From JAADIV01 sp964439085 (GTDB taxonomy: Bacteria; Desulfobacterota; Desulfobulbia; Desulfobulbales; VMSU01), in assembly GCA_964439085.1 (NCBI GenBank), contig CAYTNB010000007.1:1-31862 (forward strand): DNA of 31,862 bases, read 5' to 3'. Below are positions 7,786 to 15,424 of the stretch, in pieces. Below the pieces are notes generated by a model. That model was not told the origin of the DNA. It made no database searches and saw only the letters and a program-made list of their open reading frames with translations. Both the position numbers and the translations under genes were made by a program. Each line of letters starts with the position of its first letter. The first letter of the stretch is position 1.

Positions 7786-9384
7786 ATGATAACTCTACTT
7801 GATTATGGTGCCGGCAACGTCAGAAGTGTTCGAAATGCCATTAGGAAACTCGGATTCACCGTCAAGAACGTTCAATCACCTGCTGATATAAATGCCGCCA
7901 ACAAGCTGGTTTTCCCTGGAGTTGGCAGCTTTGGCAGCGCCATGGGCCGCTTACGGGAGTTAGGCTATCTTGAGCCACTGCTCACTTACCTAAAGGCTGA
8001 CCACCCTTTTTGGGGCATCTGTTTAGGCTTACAAACCCTATTTGAGGGAAGCGCAGAGTCTCCGGGGGTTGCTGGTTTAGGAATAATCCCCGGCCAAGTT
8101 GACCGTTTTATCTGTGCCAATCAAGACCTCTCCATCCCCCAAATAGGCTGGAATGGTATTAATATTAGAAAAACATCACCCATTTTCACCAATTATCATG
8201 CTGAGAAGTTATATTTCGTCCACTCCTTCTGCGCCATGCAAAACTCTGCAAATAAGGATTGGGTTCTTAGCACTACAAATTACGGTGAAGAATTTATCAG
8301 CGCAGTGCAAAAGGGGAATGTCATTGCTACTCAGTTTCATCCGGAAAAAAGTGGTGCGGCAGGGTTAAATATCCTAAATAATTTTTTAAAGGCTGATTCT
8401 CTGGCCTCTACCGGCAAAATAGAGATTAGACCAGACACCAAAACCAGGCTGGCCAAGAGAATCATCGCCTGCCTGGATGTACGCAGCAATGACAATGGTG
8501 ATCTCGTGGTGACTAAAGGGGATCAATATGATGTCCGTGAAAGCGGTGAGGTCAGGAATCTGGGCAAGCCGGTTGAATTGGCCGGCCGGTATTTTGCGGA
8601 AGGAGCAGATGAGATTACCTTTCTAAACATTACCGGGTTTAGGGATTTTCCATTGAAAGATCAGCCCATGCTAGAAGTTTTAAAGCACACCTCGGAGCAA
8701 GTATTCGTGCCATTGACTATCGGTGGTGGCATCCGTGATTTCACGGCCTCAGACGGCACAAGTTATACCGCTTTGGACGTAGCCGCCGAATATTTTCGTT
8801 CCGGCGCCGACAAAATATCGATCGGTAGTGATGCCGTTTACACAGCAGAGGAATACATAAAAAATAATCGGCAGGCCCAGCCAAACGCCATCAGCCAGAT
8901 TGCCCATATTTACGGCAGCCAAGCAGTTGTAATCTCCGTTGATCCCAGACGGGTATATGTGAACGCTCCTGATGAGGTTCACCATGCCATTAAGACTAGC
9001 ACCCCTGGCCCTGCCGGAGAAGAATATTGCTGGTATCAATGCACGGTAAAAGGCGGTAGAGAAGGACGAGATATTGATGCCCTGACCTTGGCACAGGCCT
9101 GTCAGGAACTAGGGGCCGGGGAGATTTTGTTAAACTGTATTGACCGGGATGGCACTAATCAAGGTTTTGATCTGGAACTCATCAATTTGCTGCGGAATAA
9201 TGTCAGTATCCCAGTTATCGCCTCAAGCGGGGCAGGATGCCCTAAACACTTCTGGCAGGTATTTACGAAAACTAACGCTGAAGCGGCCTTAGCGGCCGGC
9301 ATATTTCATCGCCGTGAGGTACAGATTAGTGCCGTAAAGACCTATCTGATTAAAGAGGGTCTGGAGATACGATCGGTTTCTTGA
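7786..9384 (+). CDS. hisHF: Imidazole glycerol phosphate synthase, HisH-HisF fusion (HIS7-like)
   Basis: This is a bifunctional histidine-biosynthesis enzyme. The N-terminal class I glutaminase (about 1-205) releases ammonia, and the C-terminal TIM-barrel cyclase (about 222-532) uses it with PRFAR to make IGP and AICAR. The glutaminase has nucleophile C79 in GICLGLQ and H185/E187 in QFHPEKSG. The cyclase has catalytic D231 in ACLDVR and the IDRDGT motif (452-457). Most bacteria encode hisH and hisF separately. Here they are fused in the yeast HIS7 order, and the cyclase carries HIS7-like segments (PGPAGEEYCWYQCTVKGG and GAGEILLNCIDRDG). No other his genes are nearby. The 3' end overlaps the convergent CDF gene by 35 bp. 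Confidence 0.95.
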   Translation: MITLLDYGAGNVRSVRNAIRKLGFTVKNVQSPADINAANKLVFPGVGSFGSAMGRLRELGYLEPLLTYLKADHPFWGICLGLQTLFEGSAESPGVAGLGIIPGQVDRFICANQDLSIPQIGWNGINIRKTSPIFTNYHAEKLYFVHSFCAMQNSANKDWVLSTTNYGEEFISAVQKGNVIATQFHPEKSGAAGLNILNNFLKADSLASTGKIEIRPDTKTRLAKRIIACLDVRSNDNGDLVVTKGDQYDVRESGEVRNLGKPVELAGRYFAEGADEITFLNITGFRDFPLKDQPMLEVLKHTSEQVFVPLTIGGGIRDFTASDGTSYTALDVAAEYFRSGADKISIGSDAVYTAEEYIKNNRQAQPNAISQIAHIYGSQAVVISVDPRRVYVNAPDEVHHAIKTSTPGPAGEEYCWYQCTVKGGREGRDIDALTLAQACQELGAGEILLNCIDRDGTNQGFDLELINLLRNNVSIPVIASSGAGCPKHFWQVFTKTNAEAALAAGIFHRREVQISAVKTYLIKEGLEIRSVS

Positions 9385-10276
9385 TTAATTCATTTGGTTC
9401 CACGTGAATAATCGCATCTACTACTTCATGTTCTGCCCTCATAATCTTTCCTTTCACCACCCCCGCAATATTATGTCCTTCCCGCACACTTATATTGCCA
9501 TCCACCACCAAGTGCAAATCGACATAAAGTCTAGCCCCAGAAATACGCACACGCAGACGGTGTACCTGCAATACCCCCGCAACTGACTCCGCCAGAGCAC
9601 TTATCTTGGCACAAGTTTTCGGGTCAGCACTACCATCAAGCAACTCTCGAATCCCAGGCTGTAATATCCCATAGGCAGCCTGCATAATAAAAAGAGAGAC
9701 CAGCACAGCCCCAATCCTGTCCACCCACGCCAACCCTGGAAACATCATACTTGCCATGATAGCCAACAAGGCGGGGATTGAGCTAAAGGCATCACTGCGA
9801 TGGTGCCAGGCGTTGGCCAAAACGGCAGGGCTGTTAATTCTATCTCCAGCCTTCTTCGTCCAACGATATAATATTTCTTTCACCACAATGGACGCCAAAG
9901 CCATCCAGGCCGCTAGAGGACTGGGGTGAACAATACCACCCTTCTGTATGGAGATAAAAGCCTGCCAGATAATCCCTAACCCCGCCAGAAGCAGCATGCC
10001 CCCGACAAACATAGTAACCAGGGTTTCAATCCGGCGATGACCATAGGGGTGCTCAGCATCAGCCGGTTTATCCCAATAATAAGAGCCAATAATAATCGCC
10101 AAATCGGAAATGGTATCCGACAAACTATGAATAGCATCGGCCACCAGTGCCTGACTTCTACCCAGAATGCCGGCAGTAAATTTCAAGGCGCTAAGTATGA
10201 TATTAATAACTAGACCAATGCTGGTTACCAAACGGACAGTGCGATTACACTCATAAATCAAGTTTTCACGATCCAT
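9350..10276 (-). CDS. Cation diffusion facilitator (CDF) family metal transporter
   Basis: This 308-aa inner-membrane protein probably exports divalent metal ions (Zn, Fe, Mn or Co) in exchange for protons. It shows the CDF signature with metal-site Asp residues (LVADAIHSLSDTISD, about 40-54), the HPYGHRRIETL motif after TM2, several further TM segments and a C-terminal ferredoxin-like cytoplasmic domain from about residue 208. There is no His-rich loop, so metal specificity cannot be predicted. The start lies one base after the nadD stop, so it is the last gene of the obgE-proB-proA-nadD run. Confidence 0.93.
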   Translation of the reverse strand: MDRENLIYECNRTVRLVTSIGLVINIILSALKFTAGILGRSQALVADAIHSLSDTISDLAIIIGSYYWDKPADAEHPYGHRRIETLVTMFVGGMLLLAGLGIIWQAFISIQKGGIVHPSPLAAWMALASIVVKEILYRWTKKAGDRINSPAVLANAWHHRSDAFSSIPALLAIMASMMFPGLAWVDRIGAVLVSLFIMQAAYGILQPGIRELLDGSADPKTCAKISALAESVAGVLQVHRLRVRISGARLYVDLHLVVDGNISVREGHNIAGVVKGKIMRAEHEVVDAIIHVEPNELIKKPIVSPDPL

Positions 10277-10277
10277 T

Positions 10278-10952
10278 TCAATGTCTCTGGTACAGCCCGT
10301 GGGCCTTTATATAATCTGCGACAGCGGGGGGTACATCGGCACGAGCAGAAGGTTCGGAGGAAATACGCTGCCGGAGCTGCGAAGAGGAAATATTTATCGG
10401 CGGCATTCGCAAACAATATATATTTCCGACACAACCCTCAGCCTGCCAGGCGTTGGCAGATGAGTCGTAAGCAAAGGAGGGGAAATATGCCGTCATAATT
10501 TCAGAGTTAGAAGCGGCAGAGCCTGGCCTGTTTAATACCACTAAATTGGTTTGGTCAGGCAGTTTGCGATAACCCTTCCAGGTATAAATCTCAGAAAAAA
10601 CATCACTGCCAATAATAAAATAAAAGTTGGCTGTGGGTAACTGTTGATGCAGGTGAATCAGGGTATCGATGGTATAAGACGGGCCGCAACGTTCCTGCTC
10701 AATCAGGCAGACAAAAAAATCCGGCTCCGCCGCCACGGCCATTTCCAGCATAGCCGTGCGATGGAGAAAAGATGCTATCCGGGAATTTGACTTATGAGGG
10801 GGAACGGCGGCAGGCAGCAAAAGGACAGCATCAAGACCGAGCTGGCCGCTTACCGCCCGTGCGGCAGCCAAATGTCCGTAGTGAACGGGGTCAAAGGTGC
10901 CGCCCAAAATGCCTATTCGACAGCCCTTAATTTCTGATATGGCCGTTGCCAT
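10278..10952 (-). CDS. nadD: Nicotinate-nucleotide adenylyltransferase
   Basis: NadD joins nicotinate mononucleotide and ATP to form deamido-NAD in cytosolic NAD synthesis. The 224-aa protein has the nucleotidyltransferase motif GGTFDPVHYGH (His24 and His27) and the C-terminal ISSSQLRQRI motif (the ISSTxIR equivalent). It overlaps the proA 3' end by 26 bp, and the CDF gene follows after one base. The obg-proB-proA-nadD order is common in bacteria and supports the call. Confidence 0.95.
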   Translation of the reverse strand: MATAISEIKGCRIGILGGTFDPVHYGHLAAARAVSGQLGLDAVLLLPAAVPPHKSNSRIASFLHRTAMLEMAVAAEPDFFVCLIEQERCGPSYTIDTLIHLHQQLPTANFYFIIGSDVFSEIYTWKGYRKLPDQTNLVVLNRPGSAASNSEIMTAYFPSFAYDSSANAWQAEGCVGNIYCLRMPPINISSSQLRQRISSEPSARADVPPAVADYIKAHGLYQRH

Positions 10953-12183
10953 AAACGATAAACTTTTTAGTAGTCAGCTCTTTAAGGCCCATGGGCCCGT
11001 AGGCGTGCAATTTAGTGGTACTGATACCTATTTCGGCACCCAAACCATACTGTCCGCCATCGGCAAAGCGGGTAGAGGCATTGACCATCACCGAAGAAGA
11101 ATCGATCTCTCGGATAAAGCGCTGGGCATTGCCATAATCATTGGTAATAATAGTTTCAGTATGCTGTGAACAATGGGCCGCAATATGATCCATAGCCTCA
11201 TCCAAATCAGCGACCACTTTCACTGCCAAAATCAATTCAAGGTATTCTTTCTCCCAATCATCATCGTTGGCTGCTGTGCTGTCAGGCAGGATAGCTAAGG
11301 TCTTAGGGCAACCTCGCAGTTCGACGCCAGCCCCTTTAAATCGTTCATCCATAAAAGGTAAAAACTTGGCAGCCACATCCTGATGCACCAATAAGGTCTC
11401 CAGGGCATTGCATACACCCGGTCGTTGGGCTTTACTGTTCATAATTATAGCAGATGCCATCTCAAAATCGGCGCTGGCATCAACAAAGGCGTGGCAGACA
11501 CCCTTATAATGCTTTAGAACCGGAATACGAGAGTTTCCCGCCACAAAGCGGATAAGCCCTTCACCTCCCCGGGGAATGATCAGATCTATAAAATTTTCCA
11601 GGGTCAAAAGGGTCGTAACAGCCTGCCGATCGGTAGTAGGAATAACCTGAACCGCCGCCGTATCAACACCTTCGGAGCTTAATGCTTTTTGCAGTATCTT
11701 TGCCAAGGCCAGATTAGAATTAATGGCCTCAGAACCGCCACGCAGGATAATGGCGTTACCTGCCTTCAGGCACAGGGCCGCAGCATCGATAGTTACATTG
11801 GGCCGCGACTCGTAGATCATACCAATAACACCCAGAGGAATGCGCATACGACCGATCATAAGTCCATTAGGCCTCTTATTCATCTCCGAAATTTCACCAA
11901 CCGGATCAGCCAGATCCTCCACCTCACGTAAACCACAGATCATGGAATCAATCACCTTATCCGAGAGGTTAAGACGATCCAGCATAGCGCCTGACAAACC
12001 TTTTTCACGCCCAGCCGCCAAGTCCTTCTCATTCTCCTGCCGAATAAAATCACTCTGAGAACGAAGTTCATCAGCAACCCTGGCAAGCACCCGATTTTTT
12101 ACTTCACTTGACATAGAGGCAACCGCACGAGCCGCTCTCTTCGCCTCTTTAGCCATTGATATAATCGTTTCTTCTACTAACAT
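10927..12183 (-). CDS. proA: Gamma-glutamyl phosphate reductase
   Basis: ProA makes glutamate 5-semialdehyde from gamma-glutamyl phosphate with NADPH, the second step of proline synthesis. The 418-aa length is typical. The catalytic cysteine is C258 in KAQRPGVCNALETLL, and the cofactor-binding region includes LGVIGMIYESRPNVT. AGGG about 8 nt before the ATG fits a ribosome-binding site. It is separated from proB by 93 bp that carry a dispersed palindrome (copy C), which may affect co-transcription. Confidence 0.97.
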   Translation of the reverse strand: MLVEETIISMAKEAKRAARAVASMSSEVKNRVLARVADELRSQSDFIRQENEKDLAAGREKGLSGAMLDRLNLSDKVIDSMICGLREVEDLADPVGEISEMNKRPNGLMIGRMRIPLGVIGMIYESRPNVTIDAAALCLKAGNAIILRGGSEAINSNLALAKILQKALSSEGVDTAAVQVIPTTDRQAVTTLLTLENFIDLIIPRGGEGLIRFVAGNSRIPVLKHYKGVCHAFVDASADFEMASAIIMNSKAQRPGVCNALETLLVHQDVAAKFLPFMDERFKGAGVELRGCPKTLAILPDSTAANDDDWEKEYLELILAVKVVADLDEAMDHIAAHCSQHTETIITNDYGNAQRFIREIDSSSVMVNASTRFADGGQYGLGAEIGISTTKLHAYGPMGLKELTTKKFIVYGNGHIRN

Positions 12184-12204
12184 AAATTCACCCTTTTATT
12201 TGCC

Positions 12205-12243
12205 ACGGAAACATTCAGTTCAATACCCCCTTGAGGGGTACAC
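12205..12243 (-). repeat. Dispersed palindrome, copy C, between proB and proA
   Basis: TACCCC (12224-12229) and GGGGTA (12235-12240) pair around a 5-nt loop. Read on the minus strand, the palindrome continues as TATTGAACTGAATG, identical to the flank of copy E, so the shared unit is at least about 35 bp. In the transcript it would form a hairpin between proB and proA. Confidence 0.85.
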
Positions 12244-12276
12244 AGAAAAAAATAAAAGAATTTTTGTGGCTAAATT

Positions 12277-13431
12277 TCACAACAAGACCAGGTTATCACG
12301 ATGGATAACCACAGTACTATCAATAAAACCAAGAATTTTTTTAACTTGGGCGGTTTGACAACCCTTAATTTTTTCAACATGCCTGGAAGAATAATTCACC
12401 AGTCCGGCGGCAATTGGTTCGCCGCTGCGATCCTGGCAGTGAACTGGATCGCCAACCTGAAAGTCCCCCCGGCACTCGACTATCCCTGAGGGCAGAAGGC
12501 TCCTACCAGCAGCCATAATGGCTCGGCAGGCTCCTTCATCGAGCGTCAAAAATCCTTTTGGCCGCAGGGTATAGGCAATCCAGTGCTGGCGGCTGTGCAT
12601 CTTTTCTTCACTGGGTAAAAAGAAGGAGCCAATGGCCTCACCGGAAAATAATTTTCGCAGAATCCCCGGTGTGCGACCGGAACCAATAAAAGAACTACCG
12701 CCCTTGGCTGCCACCATTCTGGCCGCCATAATTTTACTACGCATCCCTCCGGTTCCCAAAGCCCCACTGACATTCCCGGCCATTTCTTCCACTTCATGGT
12801 CAACATGAGCCACCGTGTATACCAATCTAGCGCCTGGATCGGTGCCCGGATTACCATTATAAAGACCATCAACATCCGTTAAGCAGACAAATAAATCAGC
12901 GTCAATAAGATTGGTGGTCATGGCGGCTAAGGTATCATTATCACCAAAGCGTAATTCTTTGACTGAAACAGTATCATTTTCGTTAATAATGGGCAGAATA
13001 TGCCAGGAAAACATGGTAAATAAAGTATTGCGGATATTGAGATAGCGGTCACGATTCGCCAAATCATTATGGGTCAGCAAAACCTGAGCCACCTTATGAT
13101 CCAGGGGCTCAAATATTTCTTCATAGGCCCGCATAAGAGCGCTTTGACCAAAGGCCGCCGCAGCCTGTTTTTCCTTCATGCAAAGGGGCCTATTACCAAG
13201 CCTAAGCCCCTTACGTCCAGCAGCAACTGCCCCTGAGGACACCAATATAACCTCATGGCCCGTATTCATTAAATAATCCAGGTCACGAGCAAGCTCCTTT
13301 AAAACAGGCCGGTTCAAACCGCTTTCAGTGGTTAGAACAGCGCTACCCACCTTAACAACCACCCGCCGGGCCTTGGACAAAAGCTGCTGCCGGGCTTGCA
13401 GGCCCTGCTCTTTACTAACTTGAAAGGTCAT
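12277..13431 (-). CDS. proB: Glutamate 5-kinase with PUA domain
   Basis: ProB phosphorylates glutamate with ATP, the first and usually proline-inhibited step of proline synthesis. The 384-aa protein has the amino-acid-kinase fold (VVVKVGSAVL near the N-terminus, INENDTVSVKELRFGDNDTL and the LTDVDGLY region). A C-terminal PUA domain (about 290-370) is typical of full-length bacterial ProB. The ribosome-binding site before the chosen ATG is weak, and a few N-terminal residues could be extra. It lies 30 bp after obgE. Confidence 0.96.
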   Translation of the reverse strand: MTFQVSKEQGLQARQQLLSKARRVVVKVGSAVLTTESGLNRPVLKELARDLDYLMNTGHEVILVSSGAVAAGRKGLRLGNRPLCMKEKQAAAAFGQSALMRAYEEIFEPLDHKVAQVLLTHNDLANRDRYLNIRNTLFTMFSWHILPIINENDTVSVKELRFGDNDTLAAMTTNLIDADLFVCLTDVDGLYNGNPGTDPGARLVYTVAHVDHEVEEMAGNVSGALGTGGMRSKIMAARMVAAKGGSSFIGSGRTPGILRKLFSGEAIGSFFLPSEEKMHSRQHWIAYTLRPKGFLTLDEGACRAIMAAGRSLLPSGIVECRGDFQVGDPVHCQDRSGEPIAAGLVNYSSRHVEKIKGCQTAQVKKILGFIDSTVVIHRDNLVLL

Positions 13432-13461
13432 CGTAATCTTGTTTTAGCAAATCAGAGAGAT

Positions 13462-14493
13462 TTAGGGGCCTGCCTCACCCTGTTCTTCCGTCTCACGTGC
13501 CATCATGATCTCGCCTAATTTTACCTTGAGCTCAGCAAGACCATTCCCCTCAAGAGCGGAAGTTGTCATAACCTTATGACCATAATCTCCAAAAAGTTTA
13601 ACAAGTTCCGCTAGGCGTTCTTCACCATCCAGGGTATCAATCTTGTTCAGAATAATAAAACGCTGCCGACTTGCCAGCTCAACTTTATACTGTCTGAGTT
13701 CATTGTCAAGGGTCTGAAAATTTTGCCATGGCTCATCACCTTCGCCTGAGGCATCAATGACATGCAACAAAACCTTGGTACGTTCGATATGACGTAGAAA
13801 TTTATGTCCTAAGCCAGCGCCAGTATGAGCTCCGGCAATTAGACCCGGAATATCTGCGATTACGCAGGGCGTATCATAGAAATCGAATTTAAGAATGCCA
13901 AGCTGTGGTTCAAGAGTGGTAAATGGATAAGCCGCTATCCGAGGACGGGCCGCTGACAATTTGGACAACAAGGTGGATTTACCAGCGTTAGGCAGGCCAA
14001 TAAGACCAACATCTGCCAATAATTTCAATTCCAGTTTCAGCCAGCGTTCCTCGCCTGGATAACCGGGGCTGGCTCGGCGCGGAGCCCGGTTATGAGCGGT
14101 AGCAAAACGTGTATTTCCCTGACCACCATCCCCTCCGCATGCGGCCAGAAATTGATCGCCCTCAACGGTTAAATCCGCCAGGAGTTCTCCAGTATCAGCG
14201 TTTTTAACCAATGATCCAAGAGGAACAAGAACATACTCATCCTTACCGTTTTTGCCATGTTTTTTCTTGCCCATCCCGGAAACACCGTTCTTGGCAATAA
14301 AATGAGACCGATAATGAAAATCGTTCAGAGATAGTAGATTGTGCGATGCAACAAGATAGATGCTGCCGCCGTTACCACCGTCACCTCCATCGGGGCCACC
14401 TCTGGCAATGAATTTTTCCCGCAGGAAACTTACACAGCCACGGCCGCCATCACCACCCTTGACAAAAAATTTTGCCTCATCAACAAATGCCAT
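13462..14493 (-). CDS. obgE: Obg/CgtA GTPase
   Basis: ObgE is an essential ribosome-associated GTPase involved in 50S maturation and stress control. The 343-aa protein begins with the glycine-rich Obg fold (for example GGPDGGDGGNGGSIYL, about 32-47), followed by the G domain with P-loop GLPNAGKS (166-173), the switch region YPFTTLEP and NKID. The C-terminus ends shortly after the G domain and is acidic, with no large C-terminal extension. It sits downstream of the rplU-rpmA terminator and is followed by proB. Confidence 0.97.
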   Translation of the reverse strand: MAFVDEAKFFVKGGDGGRGCVSFLREKFIARGGPDGGDGGNGGSIYLVASHNLLSLNDFHYRSHFIAKNGVSGMGKKKHGKNGKDEYVLVPLGSLVKNADTGELLADLTVEGDQFLAACGGDGGQGNTRFATAHNRAPRRASPGYPGEERWLKLELKLLADVGLIGLPNAGKSTLLSKLSAARPRIAAYPFTTLEPQLGILKFDFYDTPCVIADIPGLIAGAHTGAGLGHKFLRHIERTKVLLHVIDASGEGDEPWQNFQTLDNELRQYKVELASRQRFIILNKIDTLDGEERLAELVKLFGDYGHKVMTTSALEGNGLAELKVKLGEIMMARETEEQGEAGP

Positions 14494-14512
14494 AATTTAG
14501 CGCAACTCAAAG

Positions 14513-14541
14513 TAATAATGCCTAATAAATTGATTTTACAA
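14513..14541 (-). promoter_or_regulatory. Possible sigma70 promoter for obgE
   Basis: On the minus strand TTGTAA (14536-14541) and TTATTA (14513-14518) are separated by 17 nt. This is the only reasonable match between the rpmA terminator and obgE. The implied 5' leader would be very short, which makes the call weak. Confidence 0.3.
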
Positions 14542-14634
14542 AGTATTCGCTAAACTGAAGTCTGCGCTTACCTGTTCTTTTAACAAGAAACCAATTTACT
14601 GAAGACACCAACCCCAGAATAGGGATTAGTTTAC

Positions 14635-14679
14635 AAAAAAAAAGCCGGAAAAGCGCCTATTAATGGCACTTATCCGGCT
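14635..14679 (-). terminator. Rho-independent terminator of rplU-rpmA
   Basis: On the minus strand AGCCGGA...TCCGGCT forms the outer stem and GCC...GGC the inner stem, directly followed by a run of nine T. It begins 14 bp after the rpmA stop and separates the ribosomal-protein genes from obgE. Confidence 0.93.
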
Positions 14680-14692
14680 AATAAAGACTAGA

Positions 14693-14959
14693 TTATGAGT
14701 TTACTTCGGCGGGATAAATACTTACTTTTTTGCGAGTACGGCCAAAATCCTCAAAGGTAACAACTCCATCAATCTTGGCAAACAGAGTATAATCCCTGCC
14801 GCAACCAACATTGGTTCCCGGATGAATTTTTGTGCCTAATTGTCTTACTAAAATATTGCCAGCCTTAACGATCTGACCGCCAAAACGTTTTACGCCACGT
14901 CGTTGGCCCTTACTATCGCGGCCGTTCCTAGAACTACCGCCTGCCTTTTTATGTGCCAT
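14693..14959 (-). CDS. rpmA: 50S ribosomal protein L27
   Basis: This 88-aa protein has the L27 N-terminus MAHKKAGGSSRNGRDSKGQR and the conserved GxNVGxGRDxTLFA region. Its N-terminal tail reaches the peptidyl-transferase centre. There is no Firmicutes-type cleaved N-terminal extension. It follows rplU by 30 bp and is followed by a strong terminator. Confidence 0.98.
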   Translation of the reverse strand: MAHKKAGGSSRNGRDSKGQRRGVKRFGGQIVKAGNILVRQLGTKIHPGTNVGCGRDYTLFAKIDGVVTFEDFGRTRKKVSIYPAEVNS

Positions 14960-14989
14960 GATGGAACCTCTTGAACTTTATTTTAAGAC

Positions 14990-15301
14990 TCAGACCTGAA
15001 TATCCTGAATTTCCAAACTGGTAAAGAATTGCCGATGACCCTTCATTACCTGATAGCCCTTCCGCTTTTTCTTCTTGAAGACCAAGACTTTCTTAGCCTT
15101 ATCCTGCTCAAGAATTTTAGCATTAACCTTGGCACCTTCAATCGTCGGCCGTCCGACCTTAACATTTTCACCATCGGTAACCATTAAGACGTCTTCAATA
15201 ACAATAGAATCGCCAATATCACCAGCAAGTTTTTCAACCCGCAGACGTTCACCGGCCGCCACCTGATATTGCTTCCCGCCAGTGCGAATAATTGCGTACA
15301 T
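14990..15301 (-). CDS. rplU: 50S ribosomal protein L21
   Basis: This is a 103-aa L21, starting MYAIIRTGGKQYQV and carrying the KVLVFKKKKRKGYQVMKGHRQ signature. I chose the ATG at 15301 because GGAGGAAG lies immediately upstream at ideal spacing and homologues start there. An in-frame start at 15370 would add 23 unconserved residues that run through the leader hairpin. It is the first gene of the rplU-rpmA unit. Confidence 0.98.
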   Translation of the reverse strand: MYAIIRTGGKQYQVAAGERLRVEKLAGDIGDSIVIEDVLMVTDGENVKVGRPTIEGAKVNAKILEQDKAKKVLVFKKKKRKGYQVMKGHRQFFTSLEIQDIQV

Positions 15302-15327
15302 AACTTCCTCCAATAACCTTTTGCCCC

Positions 15328-15351
15328 CCCTAGGCTGACTACAGCCAAGGG
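15328..15351 (-). promoter_or_regulatory. Leader hairpin in the rplU 5' UTR
   Basis: On the minus strand CCCTTGGCTG and CAGCCTAGGG form a 10-bp stem with one T/T mismatch and a TAGT tetraloop, about 26 nt before the rplU start. It could be an autoregulatory r-protein leader, but I do not recognise it as a named family. Confidence 0.55.
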
Positions 15352-15380
15352 AACTTATTACATATCTCAAGAAACAGAGA

Positions 15381-15408
15381 TAAATACCATATCCATTTTC
15401 TTTGTCAA
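15381..15408 (-). promoter_or_regulatory. Sigma70-type promoter for rplU-rpmA
   Basis: On the minus strand a consensus -35 TTGACA (15403-15408) and -10-like TATTTA (15381-15386) are 16 nt apart. The placement, just after the rng 3' end, gives rplU-rpmA an independent, strong promoter. Confidence 0.7.
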
Positions 15409-15424
15409 GGAGAAGATGGCAATT

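Noticed and set aside
15302..15370. Longer L21 start
   Set aside because: The extra 23 residues are not L21-like and overlap the 5' leader; the ATG at 15301 has a perfect Shine-Dalgarno.
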